Assembly (NCBI RefSeq): GCF_032854445.1
Contig: NC_088302.1
Location: 13,573,338 to 13,637,337 of the forward strand
Direction of reading: 5' to 3'
Origin: Liolophura sinensis
Taxonomy: Eukaryota; Mollusca; Polyplacophora; Chitonida; Chitonidae
DNA: 64,000 nt
Below the pieces are notes generated by a model, which searched no databases, was not told the DNA's origin, and saw only the letters and a list, made by a program, of their open reading frames with translations. Numbering within the stretch: position 1 is the first letter of the stretch; each line of letters begins with the position of its first letter. This document shows, one piece after another, positions 24,601-34,094 of the stretch. The position numbers and the translations under genes are program-made.

Positions 24601-27600
24601 ATATTCGACAGATGCCTGTTTTATTTTTGGCTTTCTTTCATTGCGAATAGTATTAATAGATAATAATGAACTTACCTTAAATTCTGCCAAAATCTTTTGA
24701 TCAACTTCAACTTTGGGTTTAGCTGGTTCTTCTATAAAAAAAAAAAAAAAGTTGACCATTTATTTAGTTACCCTAAATCACGTATCGAGTTTAGCTGATG
24801 ACTTTAAAAAGTGTATCCCATGTTTCCTTGTGTCTAGTTGTGATTCTTGGTAAATGGACACAGCTGGGGGCAGTGGGGGTCTGAGATGTGTGCCCATAGG
24901 ATTGTACATACCTGTGATAAGACCAATAAACACGCTTACTCCTCAATGAACAAGCAACTGTTAGCTGTAACTAGGATTGCTACACAGCTAATACCAGAAT
25001 GCACATCCCACGTACGGTGTGCCAAGTGACTTGTGCCAAAACACACGGATTGAAATCTGATGGCGGACCGGTAATAAACAGGCCTACGTTAATAAGCGCA
25101 CAGGTCTTCCACAACTTTGCCCTTATGAGGTGATGACACCTTACCAATGTAGGCCTTGATGACCTAACAATAGAATTCATTATATAGAAATCTGAGGGGA
25201 GGACATGCCAAACTATAACCTATTGAGTATTCAGATATAAACAGAGGCATAGTGTGGATATCATGGCTAATCCCAACCTTTCACACAGCTCTGGGTACAG
25301 GTTTTGAAGTTTCAACATAGTGAAGGAAACCCACCAAGCACAGTAGAGATCCGATCGACCACCTGATGATTTGGCAACTGTTTTTAATTCTACTCACTGC
25401 AAATGGGTTAGTTATGTGTGCTGCGTAAACCACTGAAATACATGACTACATGGCTTTACTGACACGGTTTGGTAGCAAAGTCCATAGCGGTCTCACAAAA
25501 ATTACTATATATGCATTTCACTGGGCATGTACATGTAGCTGTATGTAAATTAATGGACCTCCTTCTGCTAGCCTAGATTCGACGGGAAATTTCACAATTG
25601 TGACTGTTCCCAGGGGCGGGTCAATGAAAATAAATGCGTCTCATTGGTCAGTGTTGAAATCGATAAGCTGTCAGTTACCTGCAGACATTTACGCACAAAG
25701 TTCTCAGTCCAGCGCATGGCAATTGGCTGTCACAACAACGCGAGATGGAGGTTAGAACACATGGTATATTTAGTTTCGGAAACTTTGCAAAAATGTGTTT
25801 TCTGTGTTTAACTGAAGGCACCCGATTTGATAAGGCAGAAAACAGAATTCTAATAATAGCTAATATCTCGAATGTCATGCAACACCCCACTGAGGCTGTG
25901 CGGAAGTAACCGACGGTGGAAATTTTAGATCATTTACCGCAAGTTATTTCAAAAAATAAAATTTATTTTCGATGACTGATGGACCTAACCTTGAGAACAA
26001 TAGCTTGTTACGTTCAACAAACATTTTAATTAGGGTCTATATCGACTAGTTGATGCATAATCACCCTTCTCTCAGTCCACGCCTGGGGAGTTTACCCCAT
26101 GTGGCCAGGGCCAGCAGCCAGACAGTAAACTGGGGATTACTGCACAGCTGGAGGCTATGACTCTCCCCTTTAATCTCCTCCCTCAACTCAAAATGGATAA
26201 ACTTTACAGGGAGAAATTTTCGGCTAAACTCTACTACGTCATATACGGTAATCATACATTTGACGTGGTTATTGATACTCAAATCTCATGAGGAAAACAC
26301 ATATGCCCATACGGCTTTATAGACAATTGGAATCTGGATGACTACATACAATATGTGAAAAATATCTAAATGTTATAATTCTTTTAATAAAAAAAAAATT
26401 AAACATTTTTTTTCTTTTTCAGTTATTAATCTTTTGCTGACACTGGGGTTTACTATGGTTAAATTGATTACCTGTGACTTTGACTTTGACTTTCTCTTTC
26501 TCCTTCTCTCTCTCATCTGGGGGTGTTGCAGTCTTTTCTGTGCTCACCAAGGATCTCAGCTCCTCTAGGAATGATCCTCTAAACACATTTCTCTGCTCCC
26601 AAATGGTGAATATCCTCAGAATTGATGGTCGAATGGATGAATCTCTGCACAAATTGAAGTTAAAGGGAATGAAACATTTTGTTTTTGCTGAGTTTGCAGA
26701 AGTCTTGCACATAGTTTTTCAACAAAGATACTCCCAAATTTACCATTTGTATCTAATATGTAAACAGTAACCAACTGGTCTAGAGTTATCAATGCTGACA
26801 GTGAACAGAAACCAGGCTGCTTAGCTGGCTCAAGTTCTACATTCAGCCCCAAACTGTGCACTTTGGCAGCTATATAATTTCTAATTATTGACCAGTTAAG
26901 GAGAAGCCAAAACAATTTGAAAAATCTGTGTAAGTATACTTCTGAAACATCTTCCATGAGATCAAAACACTGTTATCATCACAAATGTTGACCAGACTCT
27001 AATGTCAGGTATAAAAACGCACCTCCTAATTACCATTCTTTTACACACAGGCTATATCAGGGGAAATAACTATGTAAAACAAGCCTTGAAAATAATGCTA
27101 TCTCCATGTACACATATTTCCTGTCTCTTGCAAACTCTATGCTTGTCTATATAAAATTCACCACACATCTTGTGCTCCATGGATGAGAAAGCTTGCTATT
27201 CCGTACCTTGCTACATGTGAACAGAAAAGAGAAACTGGGTGATTCTAGTCATGACAAAAAATCCAGTGACAGCACGACTCATTATCACCTATGACTAGAA
27301 TCATTATTACTATTCTATTATATTTACTGGAGTACTTCAATCTTCTATATATTTATTAGACAGGAAAAGTGGGTGATCTAAGTACTGGTACAAATTTTAT
27401 TTATTTATTATTTACTTGATTGGTGTTTTATGCCGTACTCAAGAATAATTCACTTATACGACAGCGCCCAGCATTAAACCCATGAACATCCGCAGGTTGC
27501 TGACAGACCTTCTCACTTACAGCCGGAGAGGAAGCCAGCATGAGCTGTACTTGAACTCACAGCGACTCCATTGGTGAGAGGCTCTTGGGTCCTTACGCTG

Positions 27601-30600
27601 CGCTAGCACACTAACCAACTGACCCACGGAGGCCCCTGCTGGTACAAATAAACCATCTTTCTGAACTCCACCCGTACGCTCTCAACAAATGCATATCTTT
27701 GTCAATGTACATGTGGCAGTCTCAATTAATCCATTTTAACTAGCTCTGAATATTGAATCGCAAATCATTACTTACTTATTACACAAAAATATTTCACTTA
27801 TACGATAGCATTATGATCGGAGGAAACTGGGCTTAACCCACGACGATCCACAGGTTGCTGTCTGACCTTCCAACATACAACAGGAGAGAAAGCCAGCACA
27901 AACTGGACTTGAACTCACAGCGTTCACTTTAGTGAGATGCTTCAGGGTCATGAATTACAATTTATCTATTTTATCAAGGTCTTTTCAAAAACAGGTCAAG
28001 AAGTATCAAATCCAGCTTTTTGAACCATTCCGATGTTGTCAGAGGTAGCCTGATTGTCCACATGAAAACTGTCCTTGGCTATGGAACATTGTATAATTAC
28101 GACTTGGCCATAAACCCAGTCGAGACAGAGTAAATGTTAAACTTGGTACACTGGAGTAATAACCAGGACTGATATCTGAGTATTCTTATACAAAAGCAAA
28201 ATCGCTCATTTGCTTCCAGATTTCTTAAACTTACCGTACAAACATAACAGCATCCTTCAGTATATTTTTAAAACTTTCCAGATAAACTGTTGCTTTCTTT
28301 CTCCCATGCTGGACCACATCATTGCACAGATAAAATAGGGTCAGTCTCTGGGGTATTTTGGCTGAAAAAAGAAAAATGTAAACATTCAAAAACATGCCAT
28401 TTTAACGAACAACTTAAAACTGGAAGACTAAACTTTAACAACACAAGCAGAAATTGGTTCATCGTGTAGATAGCCAGCAAATAAGTTTTTAGCATATGAA
28501 AGACATGCCTCAATTTACACTGACCATAAGGGCGGTTTATTTTATCCCCGCTATCCCAATACTGAAAACCCTAGGTCCGACCATCCATGAATCCTCTTGA
28601 AACTGGTCTGATTCTCAGCATTCTTTTGATCATACAAAGGTGCAATTGTTATGTTTGTTCGGATGGAGGGTGACATCCTACTGGTTAGGCATCAAAAGAA
28701 TTTTATGACTTATTTTGCCTCTAAAAATACTCATTCACCGAATTTTTAGTGCCAATACAGTATTTCCGGTATACATCAAGTACAATTTTGTCAATGTCAA
28801 CAAATTATGGACATGTCCAATCTTTTGCTGGTGAGTACAAAGCAATCACATTTCTGACACTTTTATATGACCTACACTGGAGGCAAAACTCCCACGTATT
28901 ATTCTTACACAAGTAGAATGAGTGAATGATTATTGTCCTAAGCTCCTTCGGCCACATGTGAGAACTTGGTAACTCATCAATTCTTAATCTGGAACTCTTA
29001 TGAGCCAATGGGATGTGCCATGTTAAAGTAAACAGAAGCAGGGTGTCGCGTCACTTGTACCCGACACAAACGGTTAAAGGACAAACTCGGAAGGGGGGTG
29101 GGGTGGAGGGGGGGTTGTGGGTGGGGGTGGAGGGGGGAACATAAGTGGAAATAGATGCGTTTTCATGTTATACAGACAATTAGTGCCTTATTTATCAATT
29201 TTGATGACATGGCCGCAACTTCCTTTTTCTCAATGTGTGCGATCTTGCTTACTATGAACTGCAGAGAGGACTATTCTCCACCCAAGAGATTTTTAGTCAG
29301 TCCTGCACAATAGATGACAAGAACGTCCAAAGGCAAAAAGTCCCGATAGCACAGAAAGCTTTGAGACAGAAACCAATAAGCCACATGCACATTTCAAGTT
29401 GTGCACTACTACACTGTAACACTAGCCCCTCCAGAGCAGCAGCACCCAGTTGCGCACAGTGGACATATAGGGGCAAATAACACTGCAACATTTCAAAGTA
29501 ACACTTCCTACATGCAACTTCTCCATTGTTTCTGCTACAAGTTGCTGCAAAATGGGAATGCGAATTGCAATAATTTAGTCTCAAAGAAATTAAATTTTAA
29601 TATTAAAAGGGTTTCCTCCCACCATAAAGTTGGCCGCTGCTATATAAGGGAAATTTTCTTGAGTACAGCGTAAAACACCAATTAAACAAATAAATATTGT
29701 TGAACAAAAACTGTGGCTTGGCACCCAACTCCTATGTACTGTGACACTTCCATTAAAAAATGGCAGCCTTTTGAAATATAAATGTGTCATATGGTTCTCC
29801 AACAAAAGAGCAATCCCCTCCTACATGTAGTTGAGTGGTATTAGGCAAACATTTTTCAAGCCACAAAGTCAGAGTTGTAAAGATGAGATTGACACATCTG
29901 ATGGTCGCTGATCTAGTGATATATACAATATGACTGTGTTTTATAGTTCATATAGTCATATCGCCATGTCTATTATTCCTCGTCAAAAACTACCTACCTC
30001 TCTTCAACAGCAGTATGTATCAAGGATATCGCCCTGGCCATCATAAATATTGTACACTACTGGGGTAGTCCAATAGCCACGGCATTGATCCTTGTCAATG
30101 TTTTCTTCTGTCATGGCGATGTTTTGAAGCCATCAAAAAAAAATCCCACATTCAACACTTTTAAAAGATCAACAGCAGTGCTTGACCTAGTTGTGAAGTG
30201 GAGTAACTTTTAAATCGAGCAACACAATGTGTTGTGAGAATAACAGAGAGAAACTGCTTTTATTGTGTTGGATCAACAGTAAGAAACATTTACCGCATCT
30301 TCACACACGCATTAAAACTTCCCTAGAATAAATCAATGTCAACAGAGTGGTCCCTATAATCAACTAACCTATTCCGAGTCTCGCCGAGCCAAAACGATCC
30401 ATGACAACCCACCACAAATTAACAAAATAAATACATTTTCAGCCACGACGCCTGCTGTGGCCACCATCTCGTTTTGGGACTCGGAACAGGTTAGTTGATT
30501 ATTTGGACCACTCTGCTGACATTGATTTACACTAGGGAAGATTTAATGCATGTGTGAAGGTGCGGTAAATGTTCCTTACCAGCAATCTGACACAGTACAA

Positions 30601-31197
30601 GCAGTTTCTCCCTGCACCTCTCACAACAGTTCATGTTGCTCAATTTAAGACTTACAACAATCGCCATCTATTGCTTCACCAGGAGAGAAAGAAAGGTGGG
30701 CTGTGATTAATCTCTTTGGCTTCATCCCAGTACCAATTTTATGGTGTTTTAGGTCATATCCTGGCGCATGTTGTTGTTGTTGTTAAGAGGTAGGTGGTTT
30801 TTGCACGGGAATAATTTGGCAGGGCGATGTGACTTGAGTGTCAAGTCAGAACTATAACACAAGAGACATATTATATTGGACTAGTCACTGATCCGTTTCT
30901 CAGATTTTGATTGTGAATAGGAAATTCTTTCAATGAATGTACCAGTCTTTACAACAGCTATGAGAGCTTGTGAAGTCGTTTGTGTTGTCAATTCAGAAGT
31001 CAATGCCGCATGCACGTACATGAACATTACATCAGGTACTTACCTTTCCGTAAAACTTTGAACCACAGCCTGACAATTTTCTTGTGGTGAGCTTTGTGGT
31101 GAATGATCCACAATGATAGTGTCTGGATGCTGTCTTGAGTGTTGGTGACGTTTTGAAGCTTCTTCTCAACACTTTCCTCGTTCAATGTAGACGCCAT
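13817..31197 (-). CDS. RPRD2: RPRD2 orthologue, ten coding exons, complete
   Basis: Family role: RPRD proteins bind the phosphorylated RNA polymerase II C-terminal domain in the nucleus through a CID and dimerise through a coiled coil. Exons, in order: 31197-31044, 28361-28235, 26644-26472, 24731-24676, 23858-23732, 22504-22329, 21679-21466, 20247-20158, 16820-16728 and 15624-13817. The phases join without a break into 1005 codons plus TAA. The CID spans about residues 5-140 (QNVTNTQDSIQTLS, LTLFYLCNDVVQ, RIFTIWEQRNV). The RPRD helical/coiled-coil region is at about 165-300 (LEEFVGSFEKG, FYQAQFGEARIVAN, LNNLKKKLDELKKTLPEP). Then come a PSPSVDAPSPG stretch, an acidic MEMSDDD motif, a long proline-rich disordered tail with GTPLKDE and STPVQDE motifs, and a C-terminus ending YYPPRY. 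Human RPRD2 also ends in PPRY but is longer (about 1,460 residues, from memory). The start is fixed by an in-frame TGA nine bases upstream. Confidence 0.95.
15625..16727 (-). other. RPRD2 intron 9
   Basis: Holds a tRNA-headed SINE (16399-16640). Around 15930-16010 there is a possible B-box-like relic, too decayed to call. Confidence 0.8.
16399..16640 (-). repeat. tRNA-headed SINE, family E
   Basis: On the minus strand the head reads GGCCTCACTGGCTCAGATGG and then TTAAAGCAC (A-box-like). The end at 16399 is an AATAAATAAA tail. Its body (GATGGCCGTCAGATTTATGG on the plus strand) differs from SINE-A. Confidence 0.7.
16728..16820 (-). CDS. RPRD2: RPRD2 exon 9 (Ser/Arg-rich linker)
   Basis: A 93-base exon coding for a Ser/Thr/Arg-rich segment (ESQKSSPETTSTRRKSIEST). 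The acceptor is GATTTCAG and the donor TCTG|GTATGT. It enters and leaves in phase 1, so skipping it would keep the frame. Confidence 0.85.
16821..20157 (-). other. RPRD2 intron 8
   Basis: 3.3 kb with one SINE-A fragment at 18646. The rest is AT-rich with no recognised feature. Confidence 0.75.
18646..18787 (-). repeat. SINE-A 3' part
   Basis: On the plus strand it begins with an ATTTATTTATTTG tail and runs through GGTGTTTTACACCATACTCA, the core ATATGGTGGGAGG and CCACAGGTTGCTGGCAGAC. It is truncated in the central module. Confidence 0.85.
20158..20247 (-). CDS. RPRD2: RPRD2 exon 8 (linker)
   Basis: A 90-base exon coding for AGHKRQDSTTTKSIPQPIPS and then VTEIRMKIQ. The acceptor is the weak-looking GGGGGGAAAG. 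The more attractive CAG seven codons downstream would put a stop codon in frame, so the upstream AG is preferred. The donor is CAAG|GTACAT, phase 1. Confidence 0.75.
20248..21465 (-). other. RPRD2 intron 7
   Basis: Contains one full-length SINE-A (20577-20840). Nothing else is recognised. Confidence 0.75.
20577..20840 (-). repeat. SINE-A, full length
   Basis: Tail, core and central module are followed by a B-box-like TGGACTTGATCTCACAGCGA and a head that ends CTGAGGCCCC. It lies in RPRD2 intron 7, in the sense orientation of the gene. Confidence 0.88.
21466..21679 (-). CDS. RPRD2: RPRD2 exon 7 (coiled coil end, PSP stretch, acidic motif)
   Basis: It encodes LNNLKKKLDELKKTLPEP, then SPVPSPSVDAPSPG and VDMEMSDDDAP. 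The acceptor is GATTCCAG and the donor CCAG|GTGAGA, phase 1. Confidence 0.94.
21680..22328 (-). other. RPRD2 intron 6
   Basis: A short GGTATAAGTATAA tandem lies at 21715-21750. A weak tRNA-head-like stretch (GTGGCTGTGCAGTTAAAACA near 21989, with GATACGATCCC downstream) may be an old SINE. Confidence 0.6.
22329..22504 (-). CDS. RPRD2: RPRD2 exon 6 (helical domain)
   Basis: The acceptor is GTTCTTCAG. It encodes FSKQFEDSCVKLEEFVGSFE and ends FYQAQFGEARIVAN. The donor is AAT|GTGAGT, phase 0. The block LEEFV, about 35 residues, and then VVAN-like VAN is strongly conserved in RPRD proteins. Confidence 0.94.
22838..22993 (-). repeat. SINE-A, truncated
   Basis: The tail, core (CAGCATTATGGTGGGAGG on plus) and central module (ACCGGAGAGGAAACCAGCAT) are present. 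It ends before the head and directly abuts another copy in the same orientation. Confidence 0.82.
22996..23201 (-). repeat. SINE-A, rearranged copy
   Basis: It starts with a fresh ATATTTATTTGA tail and the core (AGAATTATGGTGGCAGG). The CATCTGCAGG central block then appears twice (about 23110 and 23165), so the copy has an internal duplication or a second fused fragment. Confidence 0.75.
23732..23858 (-). CDS. RPRD2: RPRD2 exon 5 (helical domain)
   Basis: The acceptor is TTTTTCAG. It encodes LRSFKRFEAEVELRSKQLS and LRLDASSIEAVKQLK, matching the family's KEKQLSTMRVD-type helix. The donor is AAAG|GTAAGA, phase 1. Confidence 0.93.
23859..24675 (-). other. RPRD2 intron 4
   Basis: Contains one copy of a short dispersed repeat (24118-24298) that is also found at 43702. 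No other feature is recognised. Confidence 0.7.
24118..24298. mobile_element. Short dispersed repeat 3, copy 1 (MITE-like)
   Basis: It shares TTAAAGATGCAAGC and TAGTTCTCTCAGAATGTTTC and then AAAATATT with 43702-43858. Its ends GGTACTTTTTCAG and CTGAAAAGGTACC are approximate inverted repeats. Confidence 0.6.
24676..24731 (-). CDS. RPRD2: RPRD2 exon 4 (small)
   Basis: A 56-base exon after a poly-T tract and TATAG. It encodes EEPAKPKVEVDQKILAEFK, where KILAEF matches the family's KIVAEF. The donor is AAG|GTAAGT, phase 0. Confidence 0.92.
24732..26471 (-). other. RPRD2 intron 3
   Basis: 1.7 kb without SINEs. A GC-box/CCAAT-like cluster lies at 25610-25740. Confidence 0.65.
26472..26644 (-). CDS. 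RPRD2: RPRD2 exon 3 (end of CID, charged linker)
   Basis: It encodes RDSSIRPSILRIFTIWEQRN, then a basic/acidic linker with alternating Glu-Lys and Val-Lys. The acceptor is TTTGTGCAG and the donor CACAG|GTAATC. It leaves in phase 1. Confidence 0.93.
27396..27638 (-). repeat. SINE-A with target-site duplication
   Basis: A nearly complete copy missing part of the core. It is flanked by the 11-bp direct repeat CTGGTACAAAT at 27385-27395 and 27639-27649. The head reads, on the minus strand, GGGGCCTCCGTGGGTCAGTT and then GGTTAGTGTGC. The flanking duplication marks a genuine retroposition event. Confidence 0.9.
27783..27955 (-). repeat. SINE-A, tail missing
   Basis: Core, central module and B-box-like region (TGGACTTGAACTCACAGCG on plus) are present. 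The A/T tail and the outer head are not. Confidence 0.8.
28235..28361 (-). CDS. RPRD2: RPRD2 exon 2 (CID core)
   Basis: The acceptor TTTTTTCAG precedes 28361. The exon encodes PQRLTLFYLCNDVVQHGRKK and then YLESFKNILKDAV, a classic CID helix pair. The donor is TACG|GTAAG. It enters in phase 1 and leaves in phase 2. Confidence 0.95.
29089..29138 (+). other. G-rich low-complexity tract in RPRD2 intron 1
   Basis: Runs of four to seven G separated by T or A. The G-rich strand is opposite to the RPRD2 coding strand. Confidence 0.9.
29609..29696 (+). repeat. SINE-A 3' fragment
   Basis: GGTTTCCTCCCACCATAAAG through CTTGAGTACAGCGTAAAACA to an AAACAAATAAAT tail. It is the only SINE in the RPRD2 introns oriented against the gene. 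Confidence 0.82.
29885..30915. repeat. Long imperfect inverted repeat (foldback element)
   Basis: The left arm (about 29885-30398) and right arm (about 30470-30915) are reverse complements around a loop of about 70 bases. The inner 200 bases pair closely: AGGTTAGTTGATTAT, GGACCACTCTG, GACATTGATTTA and TGCGGTAAATGTT each occur on one arm and as complement on the other. The outer parts pair more patchily (AGAGGTAGGT, GAACTATAA/ACACA). There is no coding capacity. It is likely a foldback/MITE-type transposon. Confidence 0.85.
31044..31197 (-). CDS. RPRD2: RPRD2 exon 1 (residues 1-51, start of CID)
   Basis: ATG at 31197 has A at -3 and G at +4. It encodes MASTLNEESVEKKLQNVTNT and continues to WFKVLRK. 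The donor is AAAG|GTAAGT, ending in phase 1. An in-frame TGA at 31206-31204 excludes a longer N-terminus. Confidence 0.95.
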
Positions 31198-31480
31198 GTT
31201 GCCTCAATTCGATCACTTGCTTTCTTCCCGCCAGGTTTTTAGTTGCAAATGGAAAATCTGGTCACCTTAGCTGCAATCACAGTGTGCACATGTGAAACCG
31301 ACTTCCACGAATAATTGTTTATCGTTATTGTGCACAAAAAAGCTCAAAAGAATGGAATATTTCGCCAAATTACTAACCCATCTTCGACAGCCCAAACATA
31401 AGCCGCCATTTTGACTGACAACTCGTGCCACTCCGTACTGTTTCGGGCCGAATTTCACACTCTGTCTTCTAGTTTTCAAA
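31198..31480 (-). promoter_or_regulatory. Presumed RPRD2 promoter and 5'UTR
   Basis: The interval upstream of the RPRD2 ATG has no TATA box. GCCGCCATTTTG at 31402-31413 is, on the minus strand, CAAAATGGCGGC, the well-known YY1 consensus. It lies about 210 bases upstream of the ATG, where such sites are often found in TATA-less promoters. The transcription start cannot be placed from sequence alone. Confidence 0.5.
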
Positions 31481-32106
31481 GCACATGAAAATATAACCGG
31501 TTTAATTTTAAGGTACCTTAAGTTATTGTATTAAGTGAGAAAAAAAAGTTAATATTGTGTTTTCCAAAGACTCCTTACCTATCCATATGCTCGTCCAGAT
31601 GTCCCTAAGAGTTATCTCCCATCAACCACAAATTATAAATGCAGCAAGCCATCATTCGTTTTGTTACAAAATTTTTATATAGATTTATTACATTTGCTGT
31701 CTAAATATTGTATTTATTGCCTCCACTAAGGACGTTACATTTTTGCAGGTGTCTTTTTTCACGTTTGTCTTTCTTTTTTCTGTCTGTCTATATTTTCTGC
31801 ACGTTTATGCCTACATGTACAGCCGCCTGTCTGTCAGCAACTCCACCCAAAAAGATGATGCGCGGTTTGACATTGGTTGACAAGTGGTGAATTGAAAAAT
31901 GGATATAAATCCAGAATATTTTTAACCCATTTGTTTACTGCTGCCAAATAGAACAAAACTGCAATTTGTTCATTTAACTGTAGCATTTAATTAGTTTATA
32001 TGATTGATTGTTGTTTAATGCCATAGAAAGGCGTAAAAATGTTTCATGCTTGTTTTATGGTTGGAGGAAATCGTAGTGTTCGGATACAGAGGCCTAAACC
32101 ACCAAC
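31481..32106. other. Intergenic upstream of RPRD2
   Basis: AT-rich. A faint SINE-like tail (GATTGATTGTTGTTTAATGC) lies near 32003. No gene is recognised. Confidence 0.4.
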
Positions 32107-32330
32107 ACTCCAAAAAGTAATCGTTTAATTTGAACAGATAATCTGTTGTCTGAGAGACGCTTCTGTTATTACAACACAATATTGTATCATACTCAACATA
32201 ATATCTTGTTAGTCTATCAGAATTTTGATGTTGAATTAGAACGGATCAATTTGCTGCAAAAGCAGAATACATTGTAGCATCACTCAACAGACAACAGTCA
32301 ACCGACTTTCTGTTCAGATGCGAACCCAAA
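32107..32330. mobile_element. MITE family 1 copy
   Basis: It contains TAATCTGTTGTCTGAGAGAC near the left end and GCAGAATACATTGTAGCATC with CAACAGACAACAG at the right. These match the arms of the 6280 and 33589 copies. Confidence 0.65.
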
Positions 32331-32607
32331 ACAATTATAGATAGAGGTTTCAAAAACGATTGATTTTCTTCTCAAGACAAGCTTTCCTGGGCCACCTGTT
32401 GGACAATTGTGTATTTCTTTAATCCAGTCGCTTATATTCAACTGTATGTAAAATCAGTCATACTCGCTACAAAAATCGATATGTTGGAAGTCCTTATTCT
32501 TGCACAAAAAATTTAATTAGAACCCTTGTTCTAATTCATAATGTTAATCTGCTAAGCTCGGTTTCAACGACAAGAACTAACTGCCTCAGGTGAAATCCTA
32601 ATTATTA

Positions 32608-32812
32608 TTTATTTATTATTATTATTTGATTGGTGTTTTACGCCGTACTCAAGAATATTTCACTTATACGACGGCGGCCAGCATTATGGTGGGTGGAAAC
32701 CGGACACAGCCCGGGGGAAACCCACGACCATCCGCAGGTTGCTGGCAGACCTTCCCACTTACGGCCCGAGAGGAAGCCAGCATCAGCTAGACTTGAACTC
32801 ACAGCGACCGCA
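32608..32812 (-). repeat. SINE-A, 5'-truncated, with target-site duplication
   Basis: A high-quality copy of tail, core and central module, ending within the B-box region (TTGAACTCACAGCGACCGC on plus). It is flanked by the perfect 15-bp direct repeat AAATCCTAATTATTA at 32593-32607 and 32813-32827. The perfect duplication and close match to consensus indicate a young insertion of an already 5'-truncated copy. Confidence 0.93.
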
Positions 32813-32827
32813 AAATCCTAATTATTA

Positions 32828-33588
32828 AAAAATCTGTGGCATGTTGGATATTGGGTGGACTTCAGAGTATTTTGACGAAGGGCGCCACCAATTACCTAAA
32901 CTGCCGTCGACTTTAAACAAGCCCTTTTTCTGACACTGCCATATTTGACACTGTTCGCACGTTTTGGTAAAAAAAATAAATAGATAGACATAAATAATAG
33001 AAAAACATTACTTTATCTCTTATCTCACGGCAGTATGATTTTAGAGTTGCCGGATGTTAGGAATTCTGTTATGAAAAAAAAAGAAAAAAAAAGAAAAGAA
33101 ACAAAAGAAAAACAATGTAAGCTATTCTCAGAGACAGTATAGTGTAGGCTGTGTTACTGCTAGGTCTTTGTTCTAACCGTATGTTGGTGCAGCTATTGAA
33201 AAACAACTTCTCATCACGCCCAGTGTACAGCATGCCACTTGTTTTTTAATAATTATGACGTCACCTGAGGCAATGGGTTCTTACCGTCGAAATCAGGCTT
33301 ATGAAAGTTAACATTATGAATTAGCAAAAGTATTCTAACTGCATTTTCTTTGCAATAATGTAGACCTAAAACATATCATTGTGCAGAGCCTCTGGTGTTA
33401 CGTGTCACTGTCGACGTAACTTTGTGAGTCCCTCCCTCTACTCAACGCCAAAAGCTGGGCGTGTTTCAAAACTCAAACTAACATTTCGCCTTTTTACTGT
33501 AAACGATCTCTTGAAGTCAACATGCGCGGTCCAAATGTCCAAGCTATGAAGACTGACTGTGGAAAGACAAAGCAAGAATTGTCCAATG
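32828..33588. other. Intergenic, no recognised content
   Basis: An A-rich (AAAAAGAAA) stretch lies at 33070-33115. Nothing else is recognised. Confidence 0.4.
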
Positions 33589-33845
33589 TTACACTCTAAA
33601 AGTTATTCTATTAATTTTGACAGAAAGTCTGTTTTCTGAGTGATGCTAGAATGTATTCTGTTATTTTAAGACAGTACGGTGTTATATTCAACATAATTTC
33701 CTCATAGGTTAATAGAATCTTTCTGTGAAGTAATAGAATCTATGTGTAAAATTTAACAGAATAACCTGTTACAATAGCAGAATACATTCTATAGCATTAC
33801 TCAGATTTCCTGTTAAATTTAACAGGTTAATTTTTTGTGTGTACG
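33589..33845. mobile_element. MITE family 1, intact copy
   Basis: About 255 bases with imperfect terminal inverted repeats: left ACACTCTAAAAGTTATTCT and on through GAGTGATGCTAGAATGTATT; right AATACATTCTATAGCATTAC and on through TTAACAGGTTAATTTTTTGT. There is no open frame. Use this as the reference copy. Confidence 0.75.
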
Positions 33846-33858
33846 GGTCTAATGCAGA

Positions 33859-34094
33859 ATTATTTCATTGGTGTTGAACGGCGAATATACATAAATGAAT
33901 TTTTGACTTAAATGACTGCGGTTATGGGCTGAAAGGAAAACAGAGTGCCCATGGCAAACCACCACCATTGGTCAGACACCTGACAGCCTTCATGAATTAA
34001 AGCTGCAGGCGAAGCAGCGAGAGTTGGATTCGAACACGCAACCTCTTTTGTCAAGGGCCTGCGCTGCGACAGACTGACCAATACAGCCAGTCCT
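33859..34094 (-). repeat. tRNA-headed SINE, family D
   Basis: On the minus strand GTATTGGTCAGTCTGTCGCA (A-box-like) is followed by GTGTTCGAATCC, a perfect B box, and ends near 33860 with a CACCAATGAAAT-like tail. The body differs from SINE-A. Confidence 0.75.

Larger units (their letters stand above)
26645..28234 (-). other. RPRD2 intron 2
   Basis: Contains two SINE-A copies (27396-27638 and 27783-27955), both in the sense orientation of the gene. Confidence 0.75.
28362..31043 (-). other. RPRD2 intron 1
   Basis: 2.7 kb holding a G-rich tract (29089-29138), a SINE-A fragment (29609-29696) and a long inverted repeat (about 29885-30915). Confidence 0.8.

Noticed and set aside
32630-32821. Recurrent small peptide of the type VFYAVLKNISLIRRRPALWW
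   Set aside because: The same peptide appears wherever SINE-A is read from its tail (for example 4659, 10853, 18661, 36212). It is a by-product of the SINE sequence, not a gene family.
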